Shown one piece after another: positions 9,322-20,985 of a DNA stretch of 64,000 bases. The stretch comes from Acidobacteriota bacterium (GTDB lineage Bacteria; Acidobacteriota; Vicinamibacteria; Vicinamibacterales; SCN-69-37), in contig CANIII010000014.1 in assembly GCA_947467605.1 (NCBI GenBank), positions 1-64,000 of the forward strand, read 5' to 3'. Position 1 is the stretch's first letter. Every line of letters begins with the position of its first letter. The translations under genes and the position numbers were made by a program. The notes beneath the pieces were generated by a model. That model ran no database searches. It was not told where the DNA came from and saw nothing but the letters and a program-made list of their open reading frames with translations.

Positions 9322-10111
9322 TGATGAAGAGGTAGTTGGGTGGATTGAGGATGACGTGTTCGAGGCCGATGGCGCGGACGAGGGTGCGGATCCAGCGTCG
9401 GGGTCCGGGGCGGGAGAGCACGTCCCAGAGGCGGACGTCGCAGGTGCCGATGTTGGCGTTGAGAATCACATACTCGAGTTCACCGAGCGTGTAGGCAATC
9501 TCCGTGTTCTCGGCGCTGAGTGCGAAGCACGCACGCCGGGCGGCGCGAATGCCGATCACCGACTTCGGATTCTCGAGGATGAAGATGGTTCCGTCTGGCT
9601 TCACGATGCGCGCGACTTCCTGAAGTGTCTTGATCGGCGACAGCGAGTGATGGATCGCGGCGAAAATGAACGCCGCGTCGACCGACGCGGTCGGCAGAGG
9701 AATCGCGTTGAAGTCGCTGGCGACGAACGTGATCTTGCTCGTGTCGGCACCCAGATGCGTCAGAATTCGCGCGCCCGTCGTCGTCAGAAAGTTTTCTGAC
9801 AGGTCAATCGGATAGACGGTGTCGACTTCCGGCAACTGTGACAGCTTCGCGCTGAGGATGCACGTGCCGGCACCGACGTCCATGACGGTGCCTTTGATCT
9901 TCGACCGCAGCGTCTGGTCGGCGAACAAGCGCGCGACCGCAGGGAATGCGGCCGGCTCGTAGGCCTTGATCACTTCCAGCCACGGTTCTTCGGCGGTGCC
10001 GCCCACGATCTTGGCGTCCGCGTCCGCCTTGCCACTGTTGTACTGGTGAAACTCTTTGTATTCGCCTTCCCATTGCTCGGGAATACGGCCGCGAATGACC
10101 GGGATCGCCAT
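9305..10111 (-). CDS. Class I SAM-dependent methyltransferase between purM and purN
   Basis: 268 residues. A Rossmann-type SAM-binding core is visible: motif I VMDVGAGTCILSAKL near residue 78, an acidic motif II (VYPIDLS), SDFNAIPLPTASVDAAFIFAAIHH, and a post-motif VKPDGTIFILENP. This pattern belongs to the Methyltransf_11/UbiE-like group; the substrate cannot be predicted. The ATG overlaps the purM stop codon (TAATG), so it is translationally coupled to purM. Its 3' end abuts the RAYT element, and the stop codon sits at the insertion edge, so the native C-terminus may have been changed slightly. The role in or beside purine synthesis is unknown. Confidence 0.82.
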   Translation of the reverse strand: MAIPVIRGRIPEQWEGEYKEFHQYNSGKADADAKIVGGTAEEPWLEVIKAYEPAAFPAVARLFADQTLRSKIKGTVMDVGAGTCILSAKLSQLPEVDTVYPIDLSENFLTTTGARILTHLGADTSKITFVASDFNAIPLPTASVDAAFIFAAIHHSLSPIKTLQEVARIVKPDGTIFILENPKSVIGIRAARRACFALSAENTEIAYTLGELEYVILNANIGTCDVRLWDVLSRPGPRRWIRTLVRAIGLEHVILNPPNYLFIITRRP

Positions 10112-11139
10112 TACCCGCGACCACCCACGTACTCGACACCGCGCTCACCTGCGGCAATGTGACCGAGCGACCACGCGTCTGGAATAGCCCTCAGCACGGC
10201 CGCGGCGTCGGCTTCGGCCACCGCAATCACGAGGCCAACACCCATGTTGAAGGCGCGCAGCATCTCGGCCTCAGCAATGCCACCACCATGCTGGAGCCAA
10301 TTGAAGAGCGGCGGCACGGTCCAGCTCCGGCGATCGATCACGGCGACGGTGCCCTCCGGCAACATACGGGGCGTGTTCTCCGTGAGGCCGCCGCCGGTGA
10401 TGTGGGCCATGCCTTTGAACCTGCCCGCGGCCAGCAGCGGTTGGACATCACGTAGATAGGACCTATGGGTACGCATCAACGCATCGCCGACCGTGGTGCC
10501 GAGCTCCGCGACGTGCGCGCTCACATCGACCTTCAGTGCATCAAACACGATCTTGCGGGCGAGCGAATAGCCATTGGTGTGCAACCCGGTCGACGGCATA
10601 CCGAGCAGGACGTCTCCGGCCGTGATGCGGCTGCCGTCGATCACGCGGGCACGCTCCACAACGCCGACGATGAAGCCGGCCACATCGTATTCGCCGTCGG
10701 TGTAGAAACCCGGCATTTCGGCGGTCTCACCACCGAGCAACGCGCAGCCGTTTTCGCCACACGCCCGCGCCACGCCTTTGACAATCTGCTCGGCCACGTC
10801 GGGCGACAGGCGCCCCGTCGCCAGATAGTCGAGAAAGAACATCGGCGACGCGCCCTGCACCAGAATGTCGTTGACGCAGTGATTCACGAGATCAGCGCCG
10901 ATGGTGTCGTGCACGCCGGTCATGAACGCCAGCTTCAGCTTCGTACCAACTCCGTCGGCGCTGGCGACCAGCACCGGCTCGGTGAGCGACGGATCCATGC
11001 GGAACAGTCCGCCGAAGGATCCGATTCCGGACAACACGTTCGGCGTGTAGGTGCTCCGCGCCAGCGACTTGATTCGCCGGACGACCTCGTTCCCTGCATC
11101 GATGTTGACGCCCGACTGCTTGTAGTCAATCCTCGCCAC
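10111..11139 (-). CDS. purM: Phosphoribosylformylglycinamidine cyclo-ligase (AIR synthetase)
   Basis: 342 residues, full length. It closes the imidazole ring of FGAM to AIR with ATP, the fifth step of purine synthesis. The N-terminus (ARIDYKQSGVNIDAGNEVV) and SADGVGTKLKLAF, the family signature for phosphate and ATP binding, are clear; GGETAEMPGFY and HITGGGLTENTPRMLP are also conserved. It lies three bases after the HEAT-repeat gene and overlaps the following methyltransferase start. purM is normally followed by purN; here a methyltransferase and a transposase element separate them. Confidence 0.97.
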   Translation of the reverse strand: MARIDYKQSGVNIDAGNEVVRRIKSLARSTYTPNVLSGIGSFGGLFRMDPSLTEPVLVASADGVGTKLKLAFMTGVHDTIGADLVNHCVNDILVQGASPMFFLDYLATGRLSPDVAEQIVKGVARACGENGCALLGGETAEMPGFYTDGEYDVAGFIVGVVERARVIDGSRITAGDVLLGMPSTGLHTNGYSLARKIVFDALKVDVSAHVAELGTTVGDALMRTHRSYLRDVQPLLAAGRFKGMAHITGGGLTENTPRMLPEGTVAVIDRRSWTVPPLFNWLQHGGGIAEAEMLRAFNMGVGLVIAVAEADAAAVLRAIPDAWSLGHIAAGERGVEYVGGRG

Positions 11140-11142
11140 GCG

Positions 11143-12354
11143 CTAGAACTCCAGTTTCTGAATCACGGCTTCGGCCACGCGCCGCGCCGCGGATCCCTCG
11201 GGCGCGGCCCAGTAGGCCCGCCGCACATCCACGTAGAACAACTCTTCCTCCAAGTCTTCTTCGAGCATGTCGAACGCATCGCGCAGCAGTTCGATGGCGG
11301 CGTCCTGGTCCTTGCGATCAGCGATCGCAGCGAGGAGGCCCGCCGGCGTGCGGACTGCCGCCACACCGAGCGCCAGCGCGATGGGCGCGCGTGCGGTGTC
11401 GCCGGCCGGAATGCCCACATCGAGGAGCGCCGTCATCGCGGCACGATTGCCCCGCCCGGCCAACTCGCCCAGCGCATGCGCTGTGCTGCGGAGCAACAGC
11501 TGGAATCCCGCCGTGTCCGCCGCGTACCGCAGCGTCTCTCTGAGAAACGTCTGGTGCGCGTCACAATTGGCGCCCAGCAGGCAGATTGCGGCCGCGATCG
11601 CCGGCTGTCGCTCGCGCGCCACCGTGCGCTGCAGCTGCGCCAACGACTCCATCACGGAAAAATCGCCCAGCTTTCCCAGCGCGAGCACGGCATCATCTTG
11701 CAACGGGCCGTCCAGTTTGGCGACGGCCAGTATGGCGTCGCGCGCACTCGTGACGCGATAGTCACCGAGGGCCTGGATCACCTCGGCGCGGAAGAAGTCT
11801 TCTCCACTGGTGACGAGCGGCAGCACGGCTGCGATGGCCCTGACGTCGTTCTTCTGCGCAGCGAGCGCACGAGTCAGAGAGGGCCGGACGAACTCAGATG
11901 TCTCGCGCGGCAGCGCCTCGAGCAACGCCGGCACGGCCGACGGTGAGGGGTGATGCTCGAACCACGCATACGCCACGGCGCGCAGCCGGTCATTGCGGTC
12001 CTTCATCAGCGACTGCATCACGTCGGGTGTCGCGCGGTCGTCGAAGCCGGCGAGCAGCACCAGCGCACGGTACTGCACAAAACTGTCGGCATGGCTTCGG
12101 GCGGCGGCCGCAAGTGCCGGTACGGCCAGCGCTGGTGCGGCCCGACGCACCGTACGCGAAGCGGCCATGCGCGCGGGAAAATCAAACGCGCCCAGCGTGT
12201 TGATGGCTGCCGCCAGTTCTTTGTCGGAAACCACCACGGCCGTCGGCGCCGGTTGCTGCGCGGCGCGCAGGGCCGTGAAGGCGCCGTACACGAGCACCGT
12301 GGCGATCGTCATCAGCGCCAGCGCACGCGGCGCCCAGCGGGCTGTCATGGTCAC
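11143..12354 (-). CDS. Secreted or membrane-anchored HEAT-repeat protein
   Basis: 403 residues. Residues about 10-32 (ALALMTIATVLVYGAFTALRA) are a signal peptide or anchor, followed by a Pro/Val-rich linker. The rest is built of Ala/Leu-rich paired helices typical of HEAT-like repeats (VPALLEALPRETSEFVRPSL, AVLALGKLGDFSVMESLAQL). These proteins are protein-binding scaffolds; no catalytic motif is seen. The start overlaps the end of purF by four bases and the gene precedes purM by three, so it is transcribed with the purine genes, although its likely extracytoplasmic location does not suit a purine enzyme. It may be a passenger. Confidence 0.75.
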   Translation of the reverse strand: MTMTARWAPRALALMTIATVLVYGAFTALRAAQQPAPTAVVVSDKELAAAINTLGAFDFPARMAASRTVRRAAPALAVPALAAAARSHADSFVQYRALVLLAGFDDRATPDVMQSLMKDRNDRLRAVAYAWFEHHPSPSAVPALLEALPRETSEFVRPSLTRALAAQKNDVRAIAAVLPLVTSGEDFFRAEVIQALGDYRVTSARDAILAVAKLDGPLQDDAVLALGKLGDFSVMESLAQLQRTVARERQPAIAAAICLLGANCDAHQTFLRETLRYAADTAGFQLLLRSTAHALGELAGRGNRAAMTALLDVGIPAGDTARAPIALALGVAAVRTPAGLLAAIADRKDQDAAIELLRDAFDMLEEDLEEELFYVDVRRAYWAAPEGSAARRVAEAVIQKLEF

Positions 12355-13754
12355 TTGACGAGTTTCAACGCGAGCTGCAGGTACGCCTTTTCGTTTCTCG
12401 GAAAGGCCACCGGATACTCAGCTGTGTAGCACGACGTGCAGTAGGCGTTGCGTGTGGGCCCCACCGACGTGAGCAAGCCCTCGAGGCTCAGATAGCCCAG
12501 CGAGTCCGCGCCAATGTATCGGCGAATTTCCTCGAGCGAATGCGTGGCCGCGATCAACTCCGCGCGACGTGGTGTGTCGACACCGTAGAAGCACGGCGAG
12601 ATGGTCGGTGGACAGGAGATGCGCAGATGGACCTCCTTCGCGCCGGCCGCCCGCACCATCTTCACGATCTTGCGGCTCGTCGTGCCGCGCACGATGGAGT
12701 CATCGACGAGCACCACGCGTTTTCCGGCGAGGATACTCTTCACCGGATTGAGCTTGACGCGCACACCGAAGTGGCGGATGTTCTGCTGCGGTTCGATGAA
12801 CGTGCGCCCGACGTAGTGATTGCGGATGAGCCCCATCTTCATGGGCAGCCCGGTCGCGACGGCGTAGCCCGTGGCCGCGCACACACCGGAATCAGGAATC
12901 GGCACCACGACGTCGGCATCGGCCGGCTGCTCAGCGGCAAGGCGCTCGCCGAATGCTGTGCGGACTTCATTGACGCTCTGGCCGAACACGTACGAGTCAG
13001 GCCGTGCGAAATACACGTGCTCGAACACACAGTGGGCTTTCGGCGCCTGTGGGAACGGGTGAATAGACTTCGTGCCCTCCGGGCCGGCGATAAACACTTC
13101 GCCCGGCTCGATGTCCCGGATCCACTTCGCATCGATCAGATCCAGCGCACACGTTTCGGAGCAGACGACCCAGCCACCGTCGAGCTGGCCGAGCGTGAGC
13201 GGGCGGAAGCCATGGGGATCGCGAACGGCAATCAGGCGATCTTTGGTCAGCAGCACGAGCGAGAACGCACCCTGCGCTTGCGAGACCGCTTCGACGAGCG
13301 CTTCTTCGGGCGTTGGTTTCTTCGACCGCGCGTAGAGATGCAACAGCACTTCCGTGTCGCTGGTCGTCTGAAAGATCGAGCCCTGTGACACGAGCATGTC
13401 GCGCAGTTCCTGCGCGTTGACGAGGTTGCCGTTGTGGCAGATGGCGATTTCGCCGTGCGCGCAGTCGATGAGAATCGGCTGAGCGTTCTTGAGTCCGCTC
13501 TCGCCGGCGGTCGAATACCGTACGTGCCCGACGGCACTCGTGCCCGCCAGCTTCAGGAACTCGGGTTCGCCGAATCCGTCAGCGACATACCCCATCGACT
13601 TGTGAGCGACGATGCGCGCGCCGTCCGAAGACGCAATGCCGGCGCTCTCTTGTCCTCGATGCTGCAATGCATACAACCCGAGGTACGTGAGATTGGCGGC
13701 CTCCGTGTGGCCGTAAATCCCGAAGACGCCGCATTCCTCTCGAAACTTGTCCAT
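12351..13754 (-). CDS. purF: Amidophosphoribosyltransferase
   Basis: 467 residues. It catalyses the first committed step of purine synthesis, making phosphoribosylamine from PRPP and glutamine. The N-terminal MDKFREECGVFGIYG fits the Bacillus-type enzyme, with a short propeptide cleaved before the nucleophile Cys8. The glutaminase domain (LYALQHRGQESAGI) is followed by a PRT domain with the PRPP loop VVLVDDSIVRGTTS. Cysteines in HCVFEHVYF, ISCPPTISPCFYG and YCTSCYTAEYP match the 4Fe-4S ligands of the oxygen-sensitive Bacillus type. It lies six bases after purL and overlaps the following HEAT-repeat gene. Confidence 0.97.
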   Translation of the reverse strand: MDKFREECGVFGIYGHTEAANLTYLGLYALQHRGQESAGIASSDGARIVAHKSMGYVADGFGEPEFLKLAGTSAVGHVRYSTAGESGLKNAQPILIDCAHGEIAICHNGNLVNAQELRDMLVSQGSIFQTTSDTEVLLHLYARSKKPTPEEALVEAVSQAQGAFSLVLLTKDRLIAVRDPHGFRPLTLGQLDGGWVVCSETCALDLIDAKWIRDIEPGEVFIAGPEGTKSIHPFPQAPKAHCVFEHVYFARPDSYVFGQSVNEVRTAFGERLAAEQPADADVVVPIPDSGVCAATGYAVATGLPMKMGLIRNHYVGRTFIEPQQNIRHFGVRVKLNPVKSILAGKRVVLVDDSIVRGTTSRKIVKMVRAAGAKEVHLRISCPPTISPCFYGVDTPRRAELIAATHSLEEIRRYIGADSLGYLSLEGLLTSVGPTRNAYCTSCYTAEYPVAFPRNEKAYLQLALKLVK

Positions 13755-13760
13755 GGCCCC

Positions 13761-16004
13761 TTATGCGGCGCTGCCGCCAAACCATTTCGACAACCCGTTG
13801 CTCCAGCGCGCTTCCGCGTCGAGTACCGGGCATTCAATCACAACACCGTGCCCATCAATGGCGATGGCGATCGTGCGGCCGCCCGTAACACCGATCTTCG
13901 CCGCTGGCACACCCAGTCGCCGCGCTGCGTCCAGAACCTTGGCAGTATCGCTCGGATTGACGCTCATAACGGCCCGCGACGCGGATTCGCCAAAGAGCGT
14001 CGCGGCCACCAGATCGACGCCGCCGTCACTCGAGGCGGCAGGCACGGTCACTGACACGCCGGTCGCGCCACTGTCAAAGCAGCACTCGGCCAACGTGACG
14101 GCAAACCCGCCATCCGAGCAATCGTGCGCGCTCTTCGCGTAGCCGGCACCGATCACCTCGACGAGCAGTTGATGCAGCGCCTTCTCCTGTGCGAGATCCA
14201 GCGCCGGCGCCTCCCCCCGCAGCAAGCCGTGCACAGTGTTCAGGTACTCACTGCCGCCGAGCTCGCCCAGGTTGCGACCGAACAGCACGACATCCAAGCC
14301 TGCGGACGGAAACACTCGCCCGACCACACGCTCAGCATCTTCGATCACGCCCACGATGCCAATGACCGGCGTCGGCAGAATCGCGCGGCCATCCGTCTCG
14401 TTGTAGAGGCTGACGTTGCCGCCCGTGATCGGCGTCTCCAGCGCGCTGCACGCTTCGCCAATACCGGCCACCGCTTCGGCGAACTGCCACATGACTTCCG
14501 GCTTTTGTGGATTGCCAAAGTTCAGACAGTTCGTCGCGCCAATCGGCAGCGCGCCCGTGCACGCCACGTTGCGCGCGGCCTCCGCCACGGCGAGCTTTGC
14601 GCCCTGACGCGGATTCAGTTCGCAGTACCGGCCATTGCCGTCCGCCGACATCGCCAACGCGCGCGGCGTACCTTTCACGCGCACGACGCCAGCCGTGAGA
14701 CCGGCGAGTGCAATCGTGTTACCACGCACCATGTGGTCGTACTGCCGATAGATCCACCGTTTGCTCGCAATGCCCGGGGCATCGAGCAAGGCCATGAGTC
14801 CGTCGTTCGCGGACGGCATCGGCTTGAGGTCGGCCTTGGAAAACACGAAGGCCGCAGCGCGGTTCGTCGGTTCGGCGTACGGTCGGTTGTACACCGGGGC
14901 TTCATCGGTCAGGGCCAGATTCGGCACCTCGGCCACGACCACGCCGTTGTGCTTGACGCGCAATTTGTCGTCCGCCGTGACTTCGCCGATGTGCACGGCG
15001 TGCAGATCCCACTTCTCGAAGATCGCTTCGACTTCCTTCTCGCGACCACGCTTCACAATGAGCAGCATGCGCTCCTGCGATTCGGAGAGCATGATCTCGT
15101 AGGGCGTCATTCCGGTCTCGCGCTGCGGCACCTTCGCCACGTCGATCTCCACGCCCACACCGCCCCGCGCGCCCGTCTCGCATGTGGAGCACACCAGACC
15201 GGCCGCGCCCATGTCCTGCACACCGACGCAAGCATCGGTCTTCATCACTTCGAGGCACGCTTCCAGCAGCAGTTTCTCCATGAACGGATCGCCGACCTGC
15301 ACCGCGGGGCGCTTCTCTTCCAATTTGTCGTCGAATTCCGCCGAGGCCATCGTGGCGCCGTGGATACCATCCCTGCCGGTCTTGGCACCTACGTAGTAGA
15401 TCGCGTTGCCGACGCCCGTCGCCGCGCCTTTCACGATCTCATCCTGTCGGGAAATGCCGAGGCAGAACACATTCACCAGCGGATTGCCGCTGTAGCGCGC
15501 GTCGAACATCACTTCGCCGCCCACCGTCGGAATGCCGATGCTGTTGCCGTAGCCGCCGATGCCGCGCACGACGCCATCAACAATGCGACGCGTCTGCGCC
15601 GAGTCGATGTTGCCGAAGCGCAGCGAATTCAACAGCGCAATCGGCCGCGCGCCCATCGTGAAGATGTCGCGGATGATGCCGCCCACGCCCGTCGCCGCGC
15701 CTTGATACGGCTCGATGAACGATGGATGGTTGTGCGACTCGATTTTGAAGACCGCCGCGAGGCCGTCGCCGATATCCACCGCGCCGGCATTCTCACCGGG
15801 CCCCTGCACCACGCGCTTGCCTTCGGTGGGCAACGTGCGCAGATGCACACGCGAGCTCTTGTAGCTGCAGTGCTCAGACCACATCACCGAAAACAGACCG
15901 AGCTCGGTGAGGTTGGGCTCACGGCCCATCAACTCCACGATCCGGTTGTATTCCTCGTGCGTGACGCCGTGCCGTTCCAAAGTGGCGTCGTCAAATGCCG
16001 CCAT
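13761..16004 (-). CDS. purL: Phosphoribosylformylglycinamidine synthase, large subunit PurL
   Basis: 747 residues from the ATG at 16004, which starts with the conserved region ([22 protein letters not shown]) and lies two bases after the purQ stop; a longer upstream frame inside purQ is ignored. This is the small-PurL type that works with PurS and PurQ to convert FGAR to FGAM using ATP and glutamine-derived ammonia. Signatures include [38 protein letters not shown] and the second-half repeat [14 protein letters not shown]. It is part of the tightly packed purS-purQ-purL-purF run. Confidence 0.97.
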   Translation of the reverse strand: MAAFDDATLERHGVTHEEYNRIVELMGREPNLTELGLFSVMWSEHCSYKSSRVHLRTLPTEGKRVVQGPGENAGAVDIGDGLAAVFKIESHNHPSFIEPYQGAATGVGGIIRDIFTMGARPIALLNSLRFGNIDSAQTRRIVDGVVRGIGGYGNSIGIPTVGGEVMFDARYSGNPLVNVFCLGISRQDEIVKGAATGVGNAIYYVGAKTGRDGIHGATMASAEFDDKLEEKRPAVQVGDPFMEKLLLEACLEVMKTDACVGVQDMGAAGLVCSTCETGARGGVGVEIDVAKVPQRETGMTPYEIMLSESQERMLLIVKRGREKEVEAIFEKWDLHAVHIGEVTADDKLRVKHNGVVVAEVPNLALTDEAPVYNRPYAEPTNRAAAFVFSKADLKPMPSANDGLMALLDAPGIASKRWIYRQYDHMVRGNTIALAGLTAGVVRVKGTPRALAMSADGNGRYCELNPRQGAKLAVAEAARNVACTGALPIGATNCLNFGNPQKPEVMWQFAEAVAGIGEACSALETPITGGNVSLYNETDGRAILPTPVIGIVGVIEDAERVVGRVFPSAGLDVVLFGRNLGELGGSEYLNTVHGLLRGEAPALDLAQEKALHQLLVEVIGAGYAKSAHDCSDGGFAVTLAECCFDSGATGVSVTVPAASSDGGVDLVAATLFGESASRAVMSVNPSDTAKVLDAARRLGVPAAKIGVTGGRTIAIAIDGHGVVIECPVLDAEARWSNGLSKWFGGSAA

Positions 16005-16006
16005 CG

Positions 16007-16720
16007 TTACACCGCCTGCAGGGCGCCGCGAGTGGCCAGCGCGTCCATTGCCGATCGAAACAGAATCAGGCCGTCGTCGCTGCCCAAACGGCGTTCGCAC
16101 GCGCGCTCCGGATGCGGCATCAGGCCCACGACGTTACGCTGCTCGTTGCAGACACCGGCGATGTTGGCGACCGACCCGTTCGGGTTGGAGGCGTCCACCG
16201 CTTCGCCGTGCACATTGGTGTAACGGAAGATCACGCGACGATCTTTTTCGAGCTGATCAACCACCGCAGTCTCTGCAAAGAAATTGCCTTCGCCATGCGA
16301 GATCGGCACGCGCAGCACCTGGCCCGGCGTACAGAGCCGCGTGAACGGCGTGTCGGTCTGATCCACGCGCACGCTGATGTACTCGCAATGGAAGCGCAGG
16401 TCGCGGTTGCGCAACATCGCACCGGGCAGCAGCCCGCTTTCCTGTAGAATCTGGAACCCGTTGCAGATGCCGATCACCGGACCGCCGCGCTCCGCAAACG
16501 CTTTGACCGCGCCCATGATCGGCGAGAACCTCGCGATGGCGCCGGTGCGAAGGTAGTCGCCATGCGAGAACCCACCCGGCAGGATCACGACGTCCACATC
16601 GGACAGCGACGTCTCCTTGTGCCACACCATCCGGACCTGCTGACCGAGCACCGTCTCGGCCATGTACTGCGCTTCGTGATCGCAGTTCGAGCCTGGAAAG
16701 ACGACGACGGCGAAGGTCAT
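16007..16720 (-). CDS. purQ: Phosphoribosylformylglycinamidine synthase, glutamine amidotransferase PurQ
   Basis: 237 residues. It hydrolyses glutamine to supply ammonia to PurL. The class I amidotransferase triad is visible: nucleophile Cys in [14 protein letters not shown], and His/Glu in [21 protein letters not shown] at the N-terminus and [20 protein letters not shown] are diagnostic for PurQ. The start overlaps the purS stop by four bases, and the stop lies two bases before the purL ATG, so the three subunits are made from coupled genes. Confidence 0.97.
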   Translation of the reverse strand: MTFAVVVFPGSNCDHEAQYMAETVLGQQVRMVWHKETSLSDVDVVILPGGFSHGDYLRTGAIARFSPIMGAVKAFAERGGPVIGICNGFQILQESGLLPGAMLRNRDLRFHCEYISVRVDQTDTPFTRLCTPGQVLRVPISHGEGNFFAETAVVDQLEKDRRVIFRYTNVHGEAVDASNPNGSVANIAGVCNEQRNVVGLMPHPERACERRLGSDDGLILFRSAMDALATRGALQAV

Positions 16721-16968
16721 TTCGCGGCTCCGTCCACTTCGATCGTGAAGCGTTCAATGACGGGATTCGCGAGAACCTTGTCGGCGATCTCTGCGGCCAT
16801 CTTCTCGGCCTCGGCGACGGTGGGCACGTTGAGGTCGAGCAGGAAGTACTTGCCCTGTCGAACATCAGCAGCCTGATCGTAGCCGAGCGAATGCAGGGCC
16901 TCCACAATGGCGCGGCCTTGAGGATCAAAGACCGACGGCTTCAGCGTGACAAATACACGAGCCTTCAA
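16717..16968 (-). CDS. purS: Phosphoribosylformylglycinamidine synthase subunit PurS
   Basis: 83 residues, the normal PurS size. It is a small structural subunit that bridges PurQ and PurL and helps pass ammonia. The pattern [20 protein letters not shown], then [19 protein letters not shown] and a closing beta-strand, is typical. The ATG follows the purB stop directly, and the stop overlaps purQ. Confidence 0.95.
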   Translation of the reverse strand: MKARVFVTLKPSVFDPQGRAIVEALHSLGYDQAADVRQGKYFLLDLNVPTVAEAEKMAAEIADKVLANPVIERFTIEVDGAAK

Positions 16969-18300
16969 CTAGTGCCTCCTGTCTTCACGCGCGTCCGCGC
17001 GGAATACCCTGGCGAAGATAGCGTCGACATTGCGCAACTGCGCGCCGAGGTCAAACGCTTCTTCGATCACGTCGCGACCGACGGTCTTCATCACATCTGG
17101 ATCATTGAGCAACAGCGTCTTGAAATCGAGCTGTTCATGGAACGACTTCATGGCATTGCGCTGCACGAATTCGTAGGCCTGTTCGCGTGACACGCCGCGG
17201 CGCGCCAGTTCAAGCAGCACGGTGCCTGAGAACACCACACCACGAGAGCGACCGAGGTTTTCGAGCATGCGCTGCGGATACACGACCATGCCGGCTGCGA
17301 TGCGCGTGAAGCGGCGCAGCATGTGATCGAGCGCGATGAAGCTGTCTGGCAGAATCACGCGCTCCACTGACGAGTGCGAGATGTCGCGCTCATGCCACAA
17401 CGCGACGTTTTCAAAACCGGCAATCGCATTGGCACGCAGCAACCGCGCCAGGCCCACGATCTGCTCGCAACCAATCGGGTTGCGCTTGTGCGGCATCGCC
17501 GACGAGCCCTTCTGGCCCTTGGCGAACGGCTCTTCCACTTCGCCGATTTCTGTCTTCTGCAACCCGCGAATCTCGAGCGCGAACTTCTCGAGCGAGGCGG
17601 CGACGATGGCGAGCGCCGACAACAGTTCGGCGTGGCGATCACGCTGAATCACTTGGGACGACACGGGCGCCGGCATCAAGCCAAGACGCGCGCACACCGC
17701 CTCTTCGACCTTCGGATCCAGATGCGCAAACATGCCGACAGCGCCGCTGATCTTGCCGACGGCGATCGCCTCGCGGGCGCGGACCACGCGCGCGCGGCCG
17801 CGGGCGAGTTCGGCGTACCAGAGCGCCAGCTTCACGCCGAACGTCATCGGCTCGGCGTGCACCCCGTGCGTGCGGCCGATCATCGCCGTCATGCGGTGCT
17901 CTTCGGCGCGGGTCTTGATCGCGGCGGCCAAGGCGTCGATGTCTTTCAGGATCAGGTCCGTCGCATCGCGCAACTGAAGCGCCAGTGCCGTATCGAGTAC
18001 GTCTGATGACGTCAGCCCGAAGTGGAGCCAGCGCGCTGCCGGACCAACCTTCTCGGCCACGGCCGTCGTGAACGCGATCACGTCGTGGTGGGTGATCTGT
18101 TCGATTTCGTCAATGCGCGGAATGATCGCGTCGAGCTGCGCTTCAGATTCTTTGCGCAGCGTGGCGGCGTCAGCAGCCGGCACGAGGCCGTCGGCGACGA
18201 GCGCGTCGGTTGCGGCGAGTTCCACTTCGAGCCAGGCGGCGTACTTGCGGCGATCGCTCCAAATCGCGCCCATTTCGGGCTGGGTATAACGCGGAATCAC
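16969..18300 (-). CDS. purB: Adenylosuccinate lyase
   Basis: 443 residues. It cleaves fumarate from SAICAR and from adenylosuccinate, two steps of purine synthesis. The fumarase/aspartase-superfamily signature GSSAMPHKRNPIGCEQ is present near residue 265, with the catalytic His region TSSDVLDTALALQL and MIGRTHGVHAEPMTFG. The length fits the short bacterial (Bacillus/Thermotoga) form. The start overlaps the stop of the upstream M16 protease gene by four bases, and purS follows directly. Confidence 0.97.
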   Translation of the reverse strand: MIPRYTQPEMGAIWSDRRKYAAWLEVELAATDALVADGLVPAADAATLRKESEAQLDAIIPRIDEIEQITHHDVIAFTTAVAEKVGPAARWLHFGLTSSDVLDTALALQLRDATDLILKDIDALAAAIKTRAEEHRMTAMIGRTHGVHAEPMTFGVKLALWYAELARGRARVVRAREAIAVGKISGAVGMFAHLDPKVEEAVCARLGLMPAPVSSQVIQRDRHAELLSALAIVAASLEKFALEIRGLQKTEIGEVEEPFAKGQKGSSAMPHKRNPIGCEQIVGLARLLRANAIAGFENVALWHERDISHSSVERVILPDSFIALDHMLRRFTRIAAGMVVYPQRMLENLGRSRGVVFSGTVLLELARRGVSREQAYEFVQRNAMKSFHEQLDFKTLLLNDPDVMKTVGRDVIEEAFDLGAQLRNVDAIFARVFRADAREDRRH

Positions 18301-19596
18301 AGTTTCAATCTCCCGGCATCAAGCGGTTTGTGGTCAGGGCCGACGATCGTGGCACTGAGGTGTTCGTCGCGAAACATCTCGGCGGCCACGCGCTGAATGT
18401 CTTCAGCGGTGACCTGTTCAATGCTCGCGAGCGTTTCGTCCATCGTGTAGTGGCGCGTCAACGACATTTCCTGGCGCGCCAGATGGGACATGCGGCTCGA
18501 CGTGCTCTCGAGGCTCAGCATGAGCGAGCCCTTGAGGTGATCCTTGGCGCGTCGCAGTTCCTGCGGCGTCACGCGTGTTTCTCTCACGAGGCGCAACTCC
18601 GCAAGTGTGAGATCGACCACATCGCCGACTTTGTCGGCCGCGCAGCCGGCATACACCGTCAACATGCCCGCGTCGCTGTAGGACGTGAGGTTACTGAACA
18701 CCGAATACGCGAGCCCGCGCTCTTCGCGAATGTGCTGGAACAGACGCGAACTCATCGAGCCGCCGAGAATCGTGTTCAACACATACGCCACATGTCGATC
18801 GTCGTGCCCCTGCGACAGCGCGCCAGTGCCGAGACAAATGTGGCTTTGTTCGATGTCTTTGTAGCGCACGCTCAATCCACGCGAGATCGCGGGCGCTGCC
18901 GTGGGATACGTCGGCGTGTGCGTCGGCAGATCTGCGAACGCCTTTGACACCAGGTCGCGGAGGTGCGCGTGTTCGAAGTTTCCGGCGGCAGCGACAATCA
19001 GGTTCGACGCCGTGTAGGTTCGCGTGAAGTAGTCACGCAGCACCGGTGACGAGAACGACGATACGGTTTCCGGCGTGCCAAGAATCGGACGGCCCAGAGG
19101 ATGGTTGGACCAGAAGTGACGCGTGAACACTTCGTGCACGAGATCATCCGGCGCGTCTTCCACCATCTTGATCTCTTCCAGAATCACGCCCTGCTCTTTC
19201 ACCACATCGTCAGGCGCCATCGCCGGACGCATCACCATGTCGGCGAGCAGCTCCACAGCGAGGGGCAGATGCTCATCGAGCACCCGAATGTAGTAGGCGG
19301 CGTATTCCTTCGCGGTGAACGCGTCGAGCTGTCCGCCGATGGAGTCGATCTCTTCAGCGATATCTTTTGCGGAGCGTGTGGCGGTGCCTTTGAAGAGCAT
19401 GTGCTCGACAAAATGCGCGATGCCGCTCTCGATGTCGCTCTCATGGCGCGAGCCGCGCGACAGCCACACGCCAATCGTCACGGAGCGCACGTCGGTCATC
19501 GGCTCGGTGAGCAGCCGCAGTCCATTGGACAACGTCTCTAAGTTGTTTACTCTCTTGAGGTTAGGTGAGAGACTCAAGACAAAGATCCTATCATCA

Positions 19597-19619
<23 letters not shown>
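18297..19619 (-). CDS. M16-family zinc metalloprotease (processing-peptidase-like)
   Basis: 440 residues in the longest frame. The inverted zinc motif HFVEH (GIAHFVEHMLFKGT) near residue 70, with the downstream Glu in EEIKMVEDAPDDL, marks an active M16B subunit similar to YmxG/mitochondrial processing peptidase. A C-terminal M16 half follows (HIREERGLAYSVFSNLTSY). The gene is read into purB (four-base overlap), so it may head the purine operon. The ATG at 19619 overlaps the divergent rlmN start by 23 bases; a TTG at 19577 is an alternative. No signal peptide is visible, so a cytoplasmic location is likely. The substrate is unknown. Confidence 0.9.
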
Positions 19620-20619
<1,000 letters not shown>

Positions 20620-20985
20620 CTAGTACGGCACCCGCACGCCAGTGTGGTCCTTCGGAAAATCTTTGGTATTTCGCGTCACGAGCAACGCTGATTCTGCGCG
20701 CGCCGTCGCCCAGATCACCGCGTCCGGCAATTTCATGCGGTGAGTGCGACGAATCTCAACGGCCTCTCGCGCGATGCCGCGAGTGAGTTCGACGACGCGA
20801 AAGTCGCGCATGAACATCTCGATGACGTCAGCCTCTTCGGCGTTGTGCGAACCGGCAAGCATCTCCATCCAGGTGACGATGCTGATCAGGCGCTGGCGAT
20901 AGGACGCCAGTTCCTTCTTCGACGCGTCGTTGCCGTTGAGGTAGTCGATCAGGATGTTCGTGTCGAAGAGCGCGTTCACGACCAC
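20620..20985 (-). CDS. vapC: PIN-domain ribonuclease toxin, VapC family
   Basis: 121 residues, typical of VapC. PIN domains cleave RNA with metal-bound acidic residues: Asp in NALFDTNILIDYLNG, Glu in the VTWMEMLAG helix and Asp in KLPDAVIWATA are in the expected places, followed by LLVTRNTKDF. The start overlaps the end of the upstream antitoxin gene by about ten bases, as expected for a toxin-antitoxin pair. A GTG two codons later is an alternative start. The RNA target cannot be predicted. Confidence 0.9.
   Translation of the reverse strand: MVVNALFDTNILIDYLNGNDASKKELASYRQRLISIVTWMEMLAGSHNAEEADVIEMFMRDFRVVELTRGIAREAVEIRRTHRMKLPDAVIWATARAESALLVTRNTKDFPKDHTGVRVPY

Noticed and set aside
10465-11946. 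493-codon plus-strand frame across purM and the HEAT gene
   Set aside because: Covers two well-supported minus-strand genes and has no recognisable motif.
16005-16100. N-terminal extension of PurL
   Set aside because: These 32 codons lie inside purQ, are Arg-rich and are not found in PurL; the ATG at 16004 fits family and spacing.
14124-16223. 699-codon open frame antisense to purL
   Set aside because: purL is certain by motifs; the antisense frame is Arg/His-rich with no family pattern, as expected for a shadow in GC-rich DNA.
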